64,000 nt of DNA from Lachnoclostridium sp. An138 (GTDB lineage: Bacteria > Bacillota > Clostridia > Lachnospirales > Lachnospiraceae). Below the pieces are notes generated by a model. That model did not search any database. It saw only the letters and a list, made by a program, of their open reading frames with translations, and was not told where the DNA came from. Shown here one piece after another: positions 34,661-45,803 of this stretch. Both the position numbers and the translations under genes were made by a program. Positions within the stretch are counted from its first letter, which is position 1; each line of letters opens with the position of its first letter. The stretch spans positions 1-64,000 of the forward strand of contig NZ_NFLF01000016.1 of assembly GCF_002160765.1 (NCBI RefSeq), written 5' to 3'.

Positions 34661-35146
34661 TTACTTCAATGTGTTGATACGGAACACATCATCCGCATAG
34701 GGGTACAGTTCGTCAAACATCTGAATGCCCGTAAGCACCAGCTCCGTGTCCCCGTCGCCTGCCTCGATCAGCGCCAGCAGCTCCTCCAGCGTAATGATGC
34801 CCTTGTCCACAAGGCCCAGAACCTCATCCAGAATCAGAATATCGCAGCCATCCGTAGTCAGCACTTTTCTGGCAAAATTCAGGCCGTTTTTTATATTCAT
34901 GACCTCTTCCTGCTGCTCTTCCGGTGAAAGAGACTGGTAATCCTTTTCTGATTTTTCAAAACAGAATACCTTGATCTCCGGCTCCAGCCGCTTGATAAAA
35001 TCAATCCTCTCTCCCATCTTTCCTTTCAGGAACTGGATGATGATGACAGATTTTCCGGCACTGGCTCCAAAGATTCCCTGTCCCAAAGCTGCAGAAGTCT
35101 TGCCTTTTCCTCCCCCACAGAATATGGTAACATGCCCTTTCCCCAT
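34661..35146 (-). CDS. cobO: cob(I)yrinic acid a,c-diamide adenosyltransferase
   Basis: Transfers the adenosyl group of ATP to corrinoid cobalt, making adenosylcobalamin forms. The 161-residue P-loop protein of the CobO/BtuR/CobP type has Walker A FCGGGKGKTSAALGQG at about 8-23 and ILILDEVLGLVDKG at about 103-116. The C-terminus ELVLTGIQMFDELYPYAD matches the conserved VLTGR-x-P-x-x-L-x-x-x-AD region, though Arg and Pro are replaced by Ile and Phe. The start at 35146 has GAAAGGAGTG. No other cobalamin genes are nearby. Confidence 0.88.
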   Translation of the reverse strand: MGKGHVTIFCGGGKGKTSAALGQGIFGASAGKSVIIIQFLKGKMGERIDFIKRLEPEIKVFCFEKSEKDYQSLSPEEQQEEVMNIKNGLNFARKVLTTDGCDILILDEVLGLVDKGIITLEELLALIEAGDGDTELVLTGIQMFDELYPYADDVFRINTLK

Positions 35147-35354
35147 TTTACACTCCTTTCCTGTCCCCTTCCGGCAGACATGTGAATTCAGTGTTCTTCT
35201 CCTGAAGTGCCTTTTCTGGCAGAATTGTGCACAATTTCTGCCAGAATCAGGTATCATAATTGTCTATATCATACACCAATCATACATAAAATGCAAGATT
35301 CTTTCTAAGCGTATGCTTTGTTATGCTCTATTACGGCTGCTATTCACAGCGAAC

Positions 35355-35984
35355 TTATGATTCCGCATACTCCAGCTTGCTGACGGATACCTCGTAAGCC
35401 ACCCGTCTCTCAGACTCGGTCTCACTGATTTTTTTCACGTACTCCCGGCTCTGGATTCTGCCCCAGATCTGTACGCGGCCGCCCACTTCAAAGCCCGAGG
35501 CGAAACGCGCGTTCCTTCCCCAGCAGATACAGGGAATGTAATCCGACTTTCCATAGGGGCGGTTGACTGCAATCAGGAGATCCGCGATCTCCCGGCCGAG
35601 AGGCGTCTTCCGGTATACCGGAGCTTTACAGATATAACCGTCCAGAAAAATCTGATTGGTTTTCGCATTTTCCACTTCTTCCTCCAGGAATTCCACCTCC
35701 CTGGCAAAAACAGAAAGCACCAGCCGGTTTTTCTTCTCCTCATGCCTGTTATAGGAACGGAACTGTCCCGCCACGCGGATGAATTCTCCCGTGTAATCTT
35801 CCTCCACGTTGATCAGCCGTTCCGAAATCATGACTGGTATCACATCTGCTGAATCGCTCAGCCGGCGGACCAGCACGTCTACCATATAGAATCCCTCTCC
35901 AAATACCTCATGGCTGAATGTGAAACCTGACACGATCTCTCCGATTACAGACACCTGATTGTTCTCAATGACCTTATCTGACAT
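35355..35984 (-). CDS. single-stranded DNA-binding-like protein with two OB folds
   Basis: A 209-residue protein built of two OB-fold halves. The first is about 8-105, with NQVSVIGEIVSGFTFSHE and VRVAGQFRSYN-like strands. The second is about 108-205, with NQIFLDGYICKAPVYRKTPLG, ICWGRNARFA and RVQIWGRIQSREY. The second half has the LGREIADLLIAVNRPYGKSDYI pattern of PriB/Ssb proteins. A classical acidic SSB tail is absent. It is probably an accessory ssDNA-binding protein, common in Lachnospiraceae. Standalone gene. Confidence 0.8.
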   Translation of the reverse strand: MSDKVIENNQVSVIGEIVSGFTFSHEVFGEGFYMVDVLVRRLSDSADVIPVMISERLINVEEDYTGEFIRVAGQFRSYNRHEEKKNRLVLSVFAREVEFLEEEVENAKTNQIFLDGYICKAPVYRKTPLGREIADLLIAVNRPYGKSDYIPCICWGRNARFASGFEVGGRVQIWGRIQSREYVKKISETESERRVAYEVSVSKLEYAES

Positions 35985-36177
35985 AACGTTTGTTCTCCCT
36001 TCTTCTCCCCTGGCCTGCAGGTACGCGCGCTTTTTGCAGCCGGGGCCTTTGTATTTTCCGGTTTACTCCGGGCAGCACAGAGTATCCCTGCCGATCCCGC
36101 GCCGCCTTTATGATATATATGTCCCGTTTTCCGCTTTTAGAACCATTTTCCATAATTTTTTTTAATTTTTATTGTAT

Positions 36178-36206
36178 TTGCGGCGGAATGTGGTAAACTG
36201 TATAAG
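36178..36206 (+). promoter_or_regulatory. promoter of typA
   Basis: TTGCGG (36178-36183), 17-nt spacer, TATAAG (36201-36206), 54 nt before the typA ATG. The rest of the 35985-36259 gap holds no other recognised element. Confidence 0.65.
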
Positions 36207-36259
36207 TTAACGGGAAATCAGAGTAATACAAAGTAATACAAGTTATTGAGGAAACAGTT

Positions 36260-38086
36260 ATGAAAAGAGAAGATGTTCGAAATATTGCGATTATTGCCCA
36301 TGTAGACCATGGCAAGACCACACTGGTAGATGAACTTTTAAAGCAGAGCGGCGTCTTCCGCGCAAATCAGGAAGTAGCGGAGCGCGTCATGGATTCCGGA
36401 GACATTGAAAGAGAACGCGGAATCACAATCCTTTCCAAAAATACAGCCGTCACCTACAACGGCGTGAAAATCAATATTGTGGATACCCCGGGCCACGCAG
36501 ACTTCGGCGGCGAAGTGGAGCGCGTCCTGAAGATGGTAAACGGCGTTATTCTGGTGGTGGACGCCTTCGAGGGCTCCATGCCTCAGACCAAATTCGTGCT
36601 GCGCAAAGCCCTTGAGCTTGACCTTCCGGTCATCGTCTGCATCAATAAAATCGACCGTCCGGAGGCGCGTCCTCTGGAGGTCGTGGACGAGGTTCTGGAG
36701 CTGCTGATGGATCTGGAAGCCTCTGACGAACAGCTGGACTGCCCCTTCCTGTTCGCTTCCGCGAAGGACGGATACGCTATGCGCAGCCTGGATGATGAGC
36801 CCAAAGACATGGCTCCCCTGTTCGAGACAATCATCGACTACATCCCCGCTCCGGAGGGCGATCCGGAGGCCGGAACACAGGTACTGATCAGCACCATAGA
36901 CTACAATGAATATGTGGGCCGTATCGGTATCGGAAAGGTAGACAACGGCACCATCCGGGTCAACCAGGAAATGGTCATCGTAAACCATCATGATCCGGAC
37001 AAAATGAAAAAGGTAAAAATCAGCAAGCTTTATGAGTTTGACGGCCTGAAAAAAGTGGATGTGCAGGAAGCCACCATAGGCTCCATCGTGGCCATTTCCG
37101 GTATCGCGGACATCCATATCGGAGACACCCTCTGCTCCCCGGAGAACCCCCAGGCTATTCCCTTCCAGAAGATCTCCGAGCCCACGATTTCCATGCAGTT
37201 CATGGTCAACGACAGCCCGCTGGCCGGCCAGGAGGGAAAATACGTCACCTCCCGCCATCTGCGTGACCGCCTGTTCCGGGAGCTGAATACGGACGTGAGC
37301 CTCCGGGTGGAGGAGACGGATTCCACCGAATGCTTCAAGGTATCGGGCAGAGGAGAGCTTCACCTGTCCGTCCTGATTGAGAGCATGCGCCGGGAAGGCT
37401 ACGAATTTGCCGTCAGCAAGGCTGAGGTAATCTACCATACAGATGAAAACGGAAAGAAGCTGGAGCCCATGGAGCGGGCCTATATCGACGTGGACGACGA
37501 GTACGCCGGAAACGTCATTCAGAAGCTGGGCGAGCGCAAGGGCGAGCTTTTGAACATGCACAGCAACGGCAGCGGCTCCACCCGGCTGGAATTCCTGATC
37601 CCGGCCAGAGGCCTGATCGGATACCGGGGCGAGTTTCTGACAGATACCAAGGGCACCGGCGTGTTGAACACCATCTTTGACGGCTACGGTCCCTATAAGG
37701 GAGATATCCAGTACCGTAAGCAGGGTTCCCTGATCGCTTTCGAGGCAGGAGAAGCCATCACCTACGGCCTCTTCAACGCTCAGGAGCGCGGCACCCTCTT
37801 TATCGGGCCTGGCGAAAAGGTATACGCCGGCATGGTCATCGGACAGAACGGCAAGGCCGAGGATATCGAGCTGAATGTCTGCAAGACCAAGAAGCTGACC
37901 AATACCCGTTCCTCCAGCGCGGATGAGGCGCTGAAGCTGACGCCGCCCCGGATCTTAAGCCTGGAGCAGTGCCTGGAATTCATTGACACGGACGAGCTTC
38001 TGGAGGTTACTCCCAAAAATCTGCGTATCCGGAAAAAGATTCTGGACCCGACCTTGAGAAAGCGGGCAGCCATGAAGAAATCCTAA
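36260..38086 (+). CDS. typA: translational GTPase TypA/BipA
   Basis: A ribosome-associated GTPase of the EF-G/LepA superfamily, needed for ribosome assembly or stress adaptation. The 608 residues include G1 [10 protein letters not shown] (14-23), G2 RERGITI (about 51-57), G3 [15 protein letters not shown] (about 77-91) and G4 NKIDRPEAR (about 131-139). Domains II, III and the TypA-specific C-terminal domain follow ([30 protein letters not shown]). Length is normal. GAGGAAAC precedes the ATG. Monocistronic, plus strand. Confidence 0.97.
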   Translation: MKREDVRNIAIIAHVDHGKTTLVDELLKQSGVFRANQEVAERVMDSGDIERERGITILSKNTAVTYNGVKINIVDTPGHADFGGEVERVLKMVNGVILVVDAFEGSMPQTKFVLRKALELDLPVIVCINKIDRPEARPLEVVDEVLELLMDLEASDEQLDCPFLFASAKDGYAMRSLDDEPKDMAPLFETIIDYIPAPEGDPEAGTQVLISTIDYNEYVGRIGIGKVDNGTIRVNQEMVIVNHHDPDKMKKVKISKLYEFDGLKKVDVQEATIGSIVAISGIADIHIGDTLCSPENPQAIPFQKISEPTISMQFMVNDSPLAGQEGKYVTSRHLRDRLFRELNTDVSLRVEETDSTECFKVSGRGELHLSVLIESMRREGYEFAVSKAEVIYHTDENGKKLEPMERAYIDVDDEYAGNVIQKLGERKGELLNMHSNGSGSTRLEFLIPARGLIGYRGEFLTDTKGTGVLNTIFDGYGPYKGDIQYRKQGSLIAFEAGEAITYGLFNAQERGTLFIGPGEKVYAGMVIGQNGKAEDIELNVCKTKKLTNTRSSSADEALKLTPPRILSLEQCLEFIDTDELLEVTPKNLRIRKKILDPTLRKRAAMKKS

Positions 38087-38104
38087 TTCCGCCTCCTGCA
38101 GCGG

Positions 38105-38154
38105 AAAAAGACCGGGACCGGCAGAGGAAATATCTGCCGGTCCCGGTCTTTTTC
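38105..38154. terminator. bidirectional terminator between typA and glnN
   Basis: AAAAAGACCGGGACCGGCAGA and its complement form a 21-bp stem with a 7-nt loop and A/T flanks on both sides. It serves typA (plus) and the first glutamine synthetase (minus). Confidence 0.93.
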
Positions 38155-38191
38155 TGTTTACAATGGAAGAATTCTAAGATTTCTTTCTGTC

Positions 38192-40303
38192 TTATACTTC
38201 AAACATCAGATCGCCATAGGAAGGCATGGGCCACATTTCCTTATCCACAATCATCTCCAGCTTATCTACCGGAGAACGAAGCTCCTCCATAGCCGGAAAT
38301 ACTTCATCATGGAAGTAGCGCGCCAGTTCTTCTCCTTCCGGAATCTCCGCGGATTTGCCATCCAGCTCAACCAGCTTTGCCAGCGCTTCTTTCGTCTCTG
38401 AGAGAAGCGCGGAGGTTTCGTTCAGAAGCTCTATCTGCACATTTGCTACAGCTCCGGCCGTCATCACGGAATTTACCGTATCTGCCAGAGTCTTTGTATA
38501 TTTCACCACAGCCGGAACGATCTGTTTGCTGGCAATATCAATCATTGCCTTGGCTTCGATATTGATAGCCTTTGCGTAAGTCTCATACTGGATCTCCGCG
38601 CGGGATTCCAGCTCAGCTTTTGTAAATACATGGAACTTCTCAAACAGAGCTACCGCCTTTTCCGTGGTCAGAGCAGGAATTGCGTCTACCATGGACTTAA
38701 TATTCGGCAGGCCTCTGCGGGCTGCTTCTTCTACCCATTCTTCGGAATAGCCGTTTCCGTTGAAGATGATTCTCTGATGCTCTGTCAGGTAGGTCTTGAT
38801 CAGGTCATGAACCGCCATATCAAAATCATCCGCCTTTTCCAGCACATCGCAGGCATCGGAAAACGCTTCCGCTACAATGGTATTCAGCACGGTATTGGGT
38901 GCCGCGATGGAATCTTTGGAACCTACCATACGGAACTCAAACTTATTTCCGGTAAAGGCAAAGGGTGAGGTCCGGTTGCGATCCGTGGCATCCTTTGTCA
39001 GATCCGGCAGCGTCTTCACGCCCGTCTCCAGCTTGCCGCCCTCTTTGGAATGGGTCGCTTCTCCGGTGCTCAGCAGCTGTTCTACCACATCCTGAAGCTG
39101 CTCACCCAGAAATACGGAAATGATAGCGGGCGGAGCCTCGTTGGCTCCCAGACGGTGGTCATTTCCCACATCAGCCGCAGACTCACGAAGCAGATCCGCG
39201 TGGATGTCCACAGCTTTCAGAATGCAGGCAAGCACCAGAAGGAACTGAATGTTCTCATGGGGCGTCGTGCCCGGATCGAGCAGATTGATACCGTCGTCTG
39301 TCGTGATAGACCAGTTGTTATGCTTTCCGGAGCCGTTCACGCCTGCAAAAGGCTTCTCATGAAGCAGGCACTGGAGGCCGTGTCTGCATGCCACCATCTT
39401 CAGAGTCTTCATGACAATCTGGTTGTGGTCTACGGCCACATTGGCCTCTGTGTAGATGGTAGCCAGCTCGTGCTGCGCCGGAGCCACCTCATTGTGCTGG
39501 GTCTTGGCTGTGACACCCAGCTTCCACAGCTCCTCATTTACTTCTTTCATAAACGCGGCGATGCGCTGACGGATGGTTCCGAAATAGTGATCGTCCAGTT
39601 CCTGTCCCTTGGGCGGCATGGCTCCGAACAGGGTGCGTCCGGTATAAATCAGGTCCTTTCTCTGGAGATATTTCTTCTTATCAACCAGAAAGTATTCCTG
39701 CTCCGGTCCTACGGAAGGCGTTACCTTCTTTGAGGTGGTGTTTCCAAACAGACGCAGCAGGCGGAGAGCCTGGCTGTTGATTGCTTCCATGGAACGCAGC
39801 AGCGGCGTCTTCTGATCCAGCGCTTCTCCGGTATAAGAGCAGAAAGCAGTCGGAATGCAGAGTGTCGCGCCCGCGGCGTCCTGTCTCACGAACGCGGGAG
39901 AGGTGCAGTCCCAGGCCGTATAGCCTCTGGCCTCAAAGGTGGCGCGCAGGCCGCCGGACGGGAATGAGGACGCGTCCGGTTCACCCTTAATCAGCTCCTT
40001 GCCGGAAAAGCTCATCAGAACCTTTCCCGTTTTATCCGGGGCACTGATAAAAGAATCATGCTTCTCAGCCGTCACACCTGTCAGAGGCTGGAACCAGTGG
40101 GTGTAATGGGTCGCTCCCTTCTCGATGGCCCACTCCTTCATCTCATGAGCGACTACATCAGCCGTAGCCAGATCAAGCTCTTTTCCTTCCTCAATGGTTT
40201 TCTTCAGTTCTTTGTAAACCTTCTTGGGCAGACGCTCCTGCATCACTGCGTCGTTGAATACATTAGAGCCGAAAATCTCTGTTACATTCGTAAACTCTTT
40301 CAT
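38192..40303 (-). CDS. glnN: glutamine synthetase type III, copy 1
   Basis: ATP-dependent ligation of ammonium to glutamate. The 703-residue GSIII enzyme (dodecamer in characterised members) has [12 protein letters not shown] near residue 209, [14 protein letters not shown] near 270, and the nucleotide/glutamate-site segment [14 protein letters not shown] near 320. [17 protein letters not shown] lies near 440. The start at 40303 has AAGGAGGG; an upstream in-frame TTG would bury that site in the gene. It lies 283 nt from a close paralogue, with a promoter and a terminator-type hairpin between. Confidence 0.96.
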   Translation of the reverse strand: MKEFTNVTEIFGSNVFNDAVMQERLPKKVYKELKKTIEEGKELDLATADVVAHEMKEWAIEKGATHYTHWFQPLTGVTAEKHDSFISAPDKTGKVLMSFSGKELIKGEPDASSFPSGGLRATFEARGYTAWDCTSPAFVRQDAAGATLCIPTAFCSYTGEALDQKTPLLRSMEAINSQALRLLRLFGNTTSKKVTPSVGPEQEYFLVDKKKYLQRKDLIYTGRTLFGAMPPKGQELDDHYFGTIRQRIAAFMKEVNEELWKLGVTAKTQHNEVAPAQHELATIYTEANVAVDHNQIVMKTLKMVACRHGLQCLLHEKPFAGVNGSGKHNNWSITTDDGINLLDPGTTPHENIQFLLVLACILKAVDIHADLLRESAADVGNDHRLGANEAPPAIISVFLGEQLQDVVEQLLSTGEATHSKEGGKLETGVKTLPDLTKDATDRNRTSPFAFTGNKFEFRMVGSKDSIAAPNTVLNTIVAEAFSDACDVLEKADDFDMAVHDLIKTYLTEHQRIIFNGNGYSEEWVEEAARRGLPNIKSMVDAIPALTTEKAVALFEKFHVFTKAELESRAEIQYETYAKAINIEAKAMIDIASKQIVPAVVKYTKTLADTVNSVMTAGAVANVQIELLNETSALLSETKEALAKLVELDGKSAEIPEGEELARYFHDEVFPAMEELRSPVDKLEMIVDKEMWPMPSYGDLMFEV

Positions 40304-40398
40304 AATACCCTCCTTAGACAAAAGCAGCCAGAATCCGGTGAAAACCGGACAGGGGAAGCAGCTTCCTCTATCCGCCGCGATACCGCGGATGTATCACG

Positions 40399-40434
40399 CA
40401 AAAAAAGAAGGGCATTCCATCTCTGGAACGCCCT
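40399..40434 (-). terminator. terminator-type hairpin between the two glnN genes
   Basis: AGGGCGTTCCA-GAGA-TGGAATGCCCT, then TCTTTTTTTG on the minus strand. It either ends transcription from the upstream glnN copy or, as it lies just downstream of a possible promoter, acts as an attenuator for copy 1. Confidence 0.85.
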
Positions 40435-40465
40435 CGTTCATCTCGTGCTTTTTATATTTTCCTAT

Positions 40466-40494
40466 ACCATACACGAAATTTTTTTAAAAAGCAA
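40466..40494 (-). promoter_or_regulatory. possible promoter of glnN copy 1
   Basis: TTGCTT (40489-40494), 17-nt spacer, TATGGT (40466-40471) on the minus strand. The start would be near 40459, 25 nt before the terminator hairpin. Confidence 0.45.
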
Positions 40495-40586
40495 GCTTTA
40501 AAGCAAATACCGTTGTTTTTGTTTTTTTTAAGTTCTGCGCCGGATATTTTTCTGTTTTCCGCACGCAGCGCCGTATTATTTGCGGT

Positions 40587-42710
40587 TTACACTTCAAATA
40601 AGAGATCTCCATAGGACGGCATGGGCCACATATCCTTTGCCACCAGCATCTCCAGCTTATCTACCGGACGGCGCAGCGCTTCCATGGCAGGAACCACCAC
40701 GTCCTGAATATAGACGGCGCGCTCCCGTCCCTCTTCCTTGGAAGACGCGTTCTCTGTCACCTCTGTCAGCTCCTTCAGAGCAGCCTTTGTGGCGGCCAGC
40801 AGGGAAGAGCACTCTTTGAGCAGCTCAATCTGTACGCTGATATTGGCCTCCGTACATGCTTCCCGGATCTGGTTGATGGATGTGGCAAGAGCAGTCGTAT
40901 ACTGCAGCACCGCCGGAATGATATGCTTGCTGGCAATATCAATCATGGAGCGGGCCTCAATGTTGATGGCCTTGGAATAGGTCTCATACTGAATCTCCGC
41001 GCGGGATTCCAGTTCAGCCCGGGTAAAGACGCTGAATTTTTCAAACAGATGTACCGTCTTCTCTTCCGTCAGGACAGGGATGGAATCTACCATGGTCCGG
41101 ATATTCGGCAGTCCTCTTCTCTTCGCTTCCTCCACCCATTCCTCAGAGTATCCGTTTCCGTTAAATACAATCCTCTGGTGTTCAGAAGCATACTTCTTGA
41201 TCAGGTCATGGACCGCCATGTCGAAATCTTCCGCCTTCTCCAGCACATCGCAGGCATCGGAAAACGCTTCCGCCACAATGGTATTCAGCACCACATTGGG
41301 CTCTGCCACGGAATCCCGTGATCCTACCATGCGGAATTCAAATTTATTTCCGGTAAAAGCGAAAGGAGAAGTCCGGTTCCGGTCCGTGGCATCCTTCGCA
41401 AAATCGGGCAGCGTGCGCACACCGGTGTGCAGATGTCCGCCCTTCAGGCTGTGGGTCGCCTCTCCGGTACTGATCAGTTGCGCCAGCACATCCTCCAGCT
41501 GCTCGCCCAGATAGACGGAGATGATGGCAGGCGGAGCCTCGTTCGCGCCCAGACGGTGATCATTTCCCACATCCGCGGCAGACTCCCGAAGAAGGGCCGC
41601 GTGAGTATCCACTGCTTTCAGAATACAGGTCAGCACCAGAAGGAACTGCACGTTCTCATGGGGCGTCTTGCCCGGGTCCAGAAGATTGATGCCGTCATCC
41701 GTGGTCAGGGACCAGTTATTGTGCTTTCCGGAACCATTCACTCCCGCGAAGGGCTTCTCATGCAGCAGACACTGAAGACCATGCTGGTAGGCCACCTTTT
41801 TCAGGGTCTCCATAATCAGCTGATTGTGGTCCACAGCCACGTTGCACTCCGCGTAGATGGGCGCCAGCTCGTGCTGTCCCGGCGCCACCTCGTTGTGCTG
41901 GGTCTTGGCAGATACGCCAAGTTTCCAGAGTTCCCGGTTCACATCATCCATGAAGTCCGCAATCCGCTCGCGGATAACGCCAAAATAATGATCGTCCAGC
42001 TCCTGGCCTTTGGGCGGCATAGCTCCGAACAGAGTTCTTCCCGTAAAAATCAGATCCTTGCGCTTCAGATATTTTTCTCTGTCCACAAGGAAATACTCCT
42101 GCTCCGCTCCCACAGAAGGAGTCACCTTATGAGAGGTGGTATTGCCGAACAGGCGCAGCAGACGGAGCGCCTGCTTATTGACCGCCTGCATGGAACGCAG
42201 AAGCGGCGTCTTCTGATCCAGGGCCTCTCCTTTGTAGGAACAGAAGGCCGTCGGAATATAGAGGATCGCTCTGGAGCCGTCCTCGCTCTTTTTTACAAAG
42301 GCAGGAGAAGTGCAGTCCCAGGCCGTATAACCTCTGGCCTCAAAGGTCGCGCGCAGGCCTCCGGACGGAAAAGAAGAAGCATCCGGCTCGCCCTTTACCA
42401 GTTCCTTTCCGGAAAACTCCATGAGTACCTTTCCGTTGGTCTTCGGAGCGGACAGGAAGGCGTCATGCTTCTCCGCAGTGGCTCCGGTCAGCGGCTGAAA
42501 CCAGTGGGTATAATGGGTCGCCCCCTGTTCCAGAGCCCACTCCTTCATCTCATGGGCCACCACATCCGCCACGGCCAGATCAAGCTCCTTGCCCTCCCGG
42601 ATCGTCCGTTTCAGCTCCTGATAAATCTTTTTCGGAAGCCGTTTCTCCATCACAGCGTCGTTAAATACATTTTCTCCGAAAATCTCAGAAATCATCGTCT
42701 TTCCTTCCAT
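40587..42710 (-). CDS. glnN: glutamine synthetase type III, copy 2
   Basis: A 707-residue paralogue of the neighbouring enzyme, very similar along its whole length by eye. The active-site segments are the same ([45 protein letters not shown]), with [10 protein letters not shown] in place of [10 protein letters not shown]. Differences cluster at the C-terminus and around residues 140-160. The first ATG overlaps the lipid kinase stop as TAATG; a second in-frame ATG at 42695 with GGAAGGAAAG is also possible. It sits in an operon with a lipid kinase and hisC rather than with its own leader. Confidence 0.95.
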   Translation of the reverse strand: MEGKTMISEIFGENVFNDAVMEKRLPKKIYQELKRTIREGKELDLAVADVVAHEMKEWALEQGATHYTHWFQPLTGATAEKHDAFLSAPKTNGKVLMEFSGKELVKGEPDASSFPSGGLRATFEARGYTAWDCTSPAFVKKSEDGSRAILYIPTAFCSYKGEALDQKTPLLRSMQAVNKQALRLLRLFGNTTSHKVTPSVGAEQEYFLVDREKYLKRKDLIFTGRTLFGAMPPKGQELDDHYFGVIRERIADFMDDVNRELWKLGVSAKTQHNEVAPGQHELAPIYAECNVAVDHNQLIMETLKKVAYQHGLQCLLHEKPFAGVNGSGKHNNWSLTTDDGINLLDPGKTPHENVQFLLVLTCILKAVDTHAALLRESAADVGNDHRLGANEAPPAIISVYLGEQLEDVLAQLISTGEATHSLKGGHLHTGVRTLPDFAKDATDRNRTSPFAFTGNKFEFRMVGSRDSVAEPNVVLNTIVAEAFSDACDVLEKAEDFDMAVHDLIKKYASEHQRIVFNGNGYSEEWVEEAKRRGLPNIRTMVDSIPVLTEEKTVHLFEKFSVFTRAELESRAEIQYETYSKAINIEARSMIDIASKHIIPAVLQYTTALATSINQIREACTEANISVQIELLKECSSLLAATKAALKELTEVTENASSKEEGRERAVYIQDVVVPAMEALRRPVDKLEMLVAKDMWPMPSYGDLLFEV

Positions 42711-43693
42711 TACTCTCTCCCTGCTCTTTCTTCTATTCTTTCTTCTGTTTTTTCCTCTGTTTTTATCTCATCCCGCTTCAGGCTTTCCAACATGTCTGAA
42801 GCGATTCGAATCTCTACTGCCCGCGGATGATTGGAAATCTCCGCTCTCGTATACTCTCCGCCGAATTCTCCGTCCAGCGACCAGGACACCGGTTCCTCCG
42901 CCTCCACCACTACGCGGGCGCTGCGGAATGAATACATATACTTTGTATCAATCTGTGAAATGGTAAGGGCCGCAAGAATCTCCTGCAGCTCCATGGCATT
43001 TCTGGGACGCTGGATAAAGGTCACCTCATAAATTCCATCGTCAAACACCACGTTTTTTCCGATGATGCTCTTGAAACCGCCTACAGACCTGGAATTGGTC
43101 ACCATGCCAAACAGGAAATCCCCCTCAAAGCTCATTTCCTCGCTGGTCACCTTCATATAATAGGATTTTACGCTGGTCAGCCGCTTCATTCCCTCCAGAA
43201 TGTAGGCCATATGCCCCAGGACATTTTTCATCTCCTGCTTCGTAGTGTAGGATACATCGGTAAAAATCCCAAAAGCTGCCACATAGATAAAGTTCCGGTC
43301 ATTGAACGCTCCCACATCCACCGGAAAATTTTCTCCCCGCACGGCGATCTCCGCCGCCTGCTGCATATTGTTCGGCAGCTGCAGAGAACGGGCGAAATCA
43401 TTGCAGGACCCTGCCGGAATATAACCGATGGGAAGCTTCTGTTCTCTCTGCATCATTCCCGTAACTACTTCATCCAGCGTCCCGTCTCCTCCGCTGCATA
43501 CCACCAGATCGTAGCCCTCCGGAAGATCCCGAATCTGTTCGATGGCATCCCGGGGCCCCCGGGTCGGATAGACTGTCAGCTCGTAATCTGCGTCTGCAAG
43601 AGTCTGCAGAATTCCGTACATTTTACCGCGTATATTTTCCTTGCCCGCATGTGGGTTGTAGATAAAATAAAGCTTTTTTGCCGGGCGTCCCAC
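42710..43693 (-). CDS. YegS/DAGK-family lipid kinase
   Basis: A 327-residue lipid kinase-like protein. The nucleotide-binding N-domain has [10 protein letters not shown] (11-20) and the glycine-rich [14 protein letters not shown] (about 61-74, the GGDGT motif). [15 protein letters not shown] follows. The C-terminal beta domain ends with the usual LDGE segment ([10 protein letters not shown]). Members phosphorylate diacylglycerol or related lipids at the membrane. GTG start with AAGGAGAGAG. It starts directly after the hisC stop. Confidence 0.9.
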   Translation of the reverse strand: MGRPAKKLYFIYNPHAGKENIRGKMYGILQTLADADYELTVYPTRGPRDAIEQIRDLPEGYDLVVCSGGDGTLDEVVTGMMQREQKLPIGYIPAGSCNDFARSLQLPNNMQQAAEIAVRGENFPVDVGAFNDRNFIYVAAFGIFTDVSYTTKQEMKNVLGHMAYILEGMKRLTSVKSYYMKVTSEEMSFEGDFLFGMVTNSRSVGGFKSIIGKNVVFDDGIYEVTFIQRPRNAMELQEILAALTISQIDTKYMYSFRSARVVVEAEEPVSWSLDGEFGGEYTRAEISNHPRAVEIRIASDMLESLKRDEIKTEEKTEERIEERAGRE

Positions 43694-44767
43694 TTACTCT
43701 CTCTCCTTCTTTCCATTCAGATATCTGTTCAAAAATTCCAGAAGCGCGTCCATCTCCTCATCCGTTCCCACCGTAATCCGAAGATAATTGTCGATTCCGG
43801 GAGAGGAAAAATATCGTACATAGATATTCTGTTCCTTCAGCGCCTCAAACAGTTCTCTGGCCGGACAGCTTTCATGGGAGGCAAAGATAAAATTCGCTCT
43901 GGAGTCCGGGAAGGAAAATCCAAGAGCAGAAAGCTCCTTTTTTACCCTCTCCCGCGTATTCACAATCTTTCCCACCGTCTCCTGAAAATAAGACCGGTCT
44001 TTCAGTGCCGCCGCCCCCAGCTTCAGTGACGGCAGGTTCATAGTATAAGAGTTAAAAGAATACTTCACATCATTCAGATACCGAATCAGCGCCGGCTGCG
44101 CGTAAGCAAACCCTATGCGCATTCCCGCCATAGAGCGGGATTTGGAAAAGGTCTGCACTACCATCAGATTCTCATACCGATCCACAAGTTCCATCGCAGA
44201 AGGGCCTGCGAAATCCACATAAGCCTCATCCACGATCACCACAGAGTCCGGGTTGCGCGCAAGAATCTCTTCCACTCCGTCAAGCTCCATATAAATACCG
44301 GTGGGAGCGTTCGGATTCGGGAAAATAATGCCTCCGTTTTCCGCAAAATAATCTTCCTTCACCAGCCGGAACTCCTGATCGAGAGCCGGACGCCGGTACG
44401 GAATCCCGAAAAGCTCCGCCCAGACGCTGTAAAAGGAATAGCTGATGTCCGGAAATAGAATGGGCTTCTCTGAGTTGAAAAAGGTCTGAAAGGCCATGGC
44501 AATCACGTCATCTGAGCCCACCCCCACAAAAAAGCGCTCTCTGTCCTTTCCGTAATACTCCGCCAGAGCGGTAATCAGCTCCGAGGCTGACGGGTCCGGG
44601 TACAGACGGAAGCTGTCAGCCTTCAGCCCTTCCAGCGCCTTCTGCACTTCAGGCGAAGGAGGGTATGGATTCTCATTTGTGTTCAGCTTAATCATACCCG
44701 GACGGTTCGGCTGTTCTCCCGGTGTGTAGGGAACCACCCTCCGGACATGCTCTTCCCATTTTTTCAT
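43694..44767 (-). CDS. hisC: histidinol-phosphate aminotransferase
   Basis: A PLP enzyme of histidine synthesis that transfers an amino group between histidinol phosphate and 2-oxoglutarate. The 357 residues match class I/II fold enzymes of the HisC branch. LNTNENPYPPSP is near 28-39, NPNAPTGIYME near 148-158, and the PLP Lys lies in TFSKSRSMAGMRIGFA near 207. R-x-T-x-G (RITVGT) is near the end. It is not with other his genes here, so a role as a broader aromatic/phosphonate aminotransferase cannot be excluded. Confidence 0.88.
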   Translation of the reverse strand: MKKWEEHVRRVVPYTPGEQPNRPGMIKLNTNENPYPPSPEVQKALEGLKADSFRLYPDPSASELITALAEYYGKDRERFFVGVGSDDVIAMAFQTFFNSEKPILFPDISYSFYSVWAELFGIPYRRPALDQEFRLVKEDYFAENGGIIFPNPNAPTGIYMELDGVEEILARNPDSVVIVDEAYVDFAGPSAMELVDRYENLMVVQTFSKSRSMAGMRIGFAYAQPALIRYLNDVKYSFNSYTMNLPSLKLGAAALKDRSYFQETVGKIVNTRERVKKELSALGFSFPDSRANFIFASHESCPARELFEALKEQNIYVRYFSSPGIDNYLRITVGTDEEMDALLEFLNRYLNGKKERE

Positions 44768-44817
44768 AAGACTTTCTGACTCCTCTTTTCTCAGCGCTCC
44801 AGCGCTATTCTTCTATC

Positions 44818-45723
44818 TTACAAAAGTCCGCGCTCTCTTACAACCCCTTTTTCGATTAAAAAGACAGGTTTATAGGACAATTTTGCCTGGCGCAGTCCTT
44901 CTTCCCCCACATCGTCCTCCCGGTTCATATACTGAAAGCCTTTTCCCTCATGAATGGCAAACTGCTGGTTGATCATGGTATAGGCTCCCTGAATGTCTGA
45001 AAATGCCTTTTCAATATGGACAACCAGAGTATCCTGACGCATACCCACCGGTTCTCCCACAGTAAAAGCCACAATTTCTCCATTCACCCGCAGGGCGCCG
45101 CCCCGCATCTCCAGCTCTTCAAACAGCCGGAGGAAATTCAGAGTCACGCAGATCTCTGCATGCTTCTCCTCGTCCGCCTCGCATCCGTTCAGCTCCCGCC
45201 AGCGCAGCGCCATCTGAAAGCATTCCTCCACATTGTCCTTTGTGATAGGCTCATAACTCCAGTCCGGATAAAGGCTCTTAAACTTGTTGACATGATTCTT
45301 TTTGCTGTGCAGCTTCTTTCCGGAAAGAGACGCCAGCTTTTCCGTCTCATACACATAATCCGCGTAATCTCTCTCATAGCGGATGTCAAATCTTCCCGGA
45401 TACAGCTCTTCCAGCTTCGCGAAATCCTCTTTCGTAATATTGTGAAGCTGAAACGGCACCTGCTTTTCCCTGCAGTGGGCCATCAGCGTCTCCAGACAGG
45501 CCTTAAGGTCTCCGGGACCTACCGGAAAGGTATAAGAATAGACTCCGTCCACCTCTCCAAAGATCAGCATATCATCCACAATTGTGAAACCAGTCCCGTA
45601 ATGCCTGGACCAGAGATAGGTATTGGCAAAGGTCATTTCACAGCTTCTTGTATCCGCGTATTTCAGGTAACTGTTTATCAGGTCCCGGTCTTCCAGCTCC
45701 GGGCGTTTCATTTTAATTTCCAT
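44818..45723 (-). CDS. DUF2156 (phosphatidylglycerol lysyltransferase C-domain-like) protein
   Basis: A 301-residue soluble protein of the DUF2156 family, two GNAT-like halves as in the C-terminal domain of MprF. Marks include EMTFANTYLWSRHYGTGFT near the N-terminus, SLSGKKLHSKKNHVNKFKSLYP in the middle, and YTMINQQFAIHEGKGFQYMNREDD with GLRQAKLSYKP at the end. There is no membrane domain, so it is not an MprF flippase. A tRNA-dependent aminoacyl transfer is possible but unproven. The start at 45723 has AAGGAGTC. Confidence 0.85.
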   Translation of the reverse strand: MEIKMKRPELEDRDLINSYLKYADTRSCEMTFANTYLWSRHYGTGFTIVDDMLIFGEVDGVYSYTFPVGPGDLKACLETLMAHCREKQVPFQLHNITKEDFAKLEELYPGRFDIRYERDYADYVYETEKLASLSGKKLHSKKNHVNKFKSLYPDWSYEPITKDNVEECFQMALRWRELNGCEADEEKHAEICVTLNFLRLFEELEMRGGALRVNGEIVAFTVGEPVGMRQDTLVVHIEKAFSDIQGAYTMINQQFAIHEGKGFQYMNREDDVGEEGLRQAKLSYKPVFLIEKGVVRERGLL

Positions 45724-45803
45724 AAGACTCCTTTTTGCTCTTTTTGTTCCGGCCGCATTTTCCGGCAGACAGCGGGCTTCCATCCTGTCCCACGCCGTTT
45801 CTT

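Noticed and set aside
36338-37561. 407-codon minus-strand frame opposite typA
   Set aside because: typA is complete and conserved over the same span; the minus frame has no recognisable features.
40399-40434. ANTAR-type hexaloop element in the glnN leader
   Set aside because: The loop can be read as AGAGAT with A at 1 and G at 4, but the closing A-T can pair to leave a GAGA tetraloop, and no second hexaloop hairpin is visible upstream. Kept only as a terminator or attenuator.
41427-42830. 467-codon plus-strand open frame opposite the second glutamine synthetase
   Set aside because: A similar antisense frame exists opposite the first copy, as expected from their near-identical sequence. There is no promoter, ribosome site or domain.
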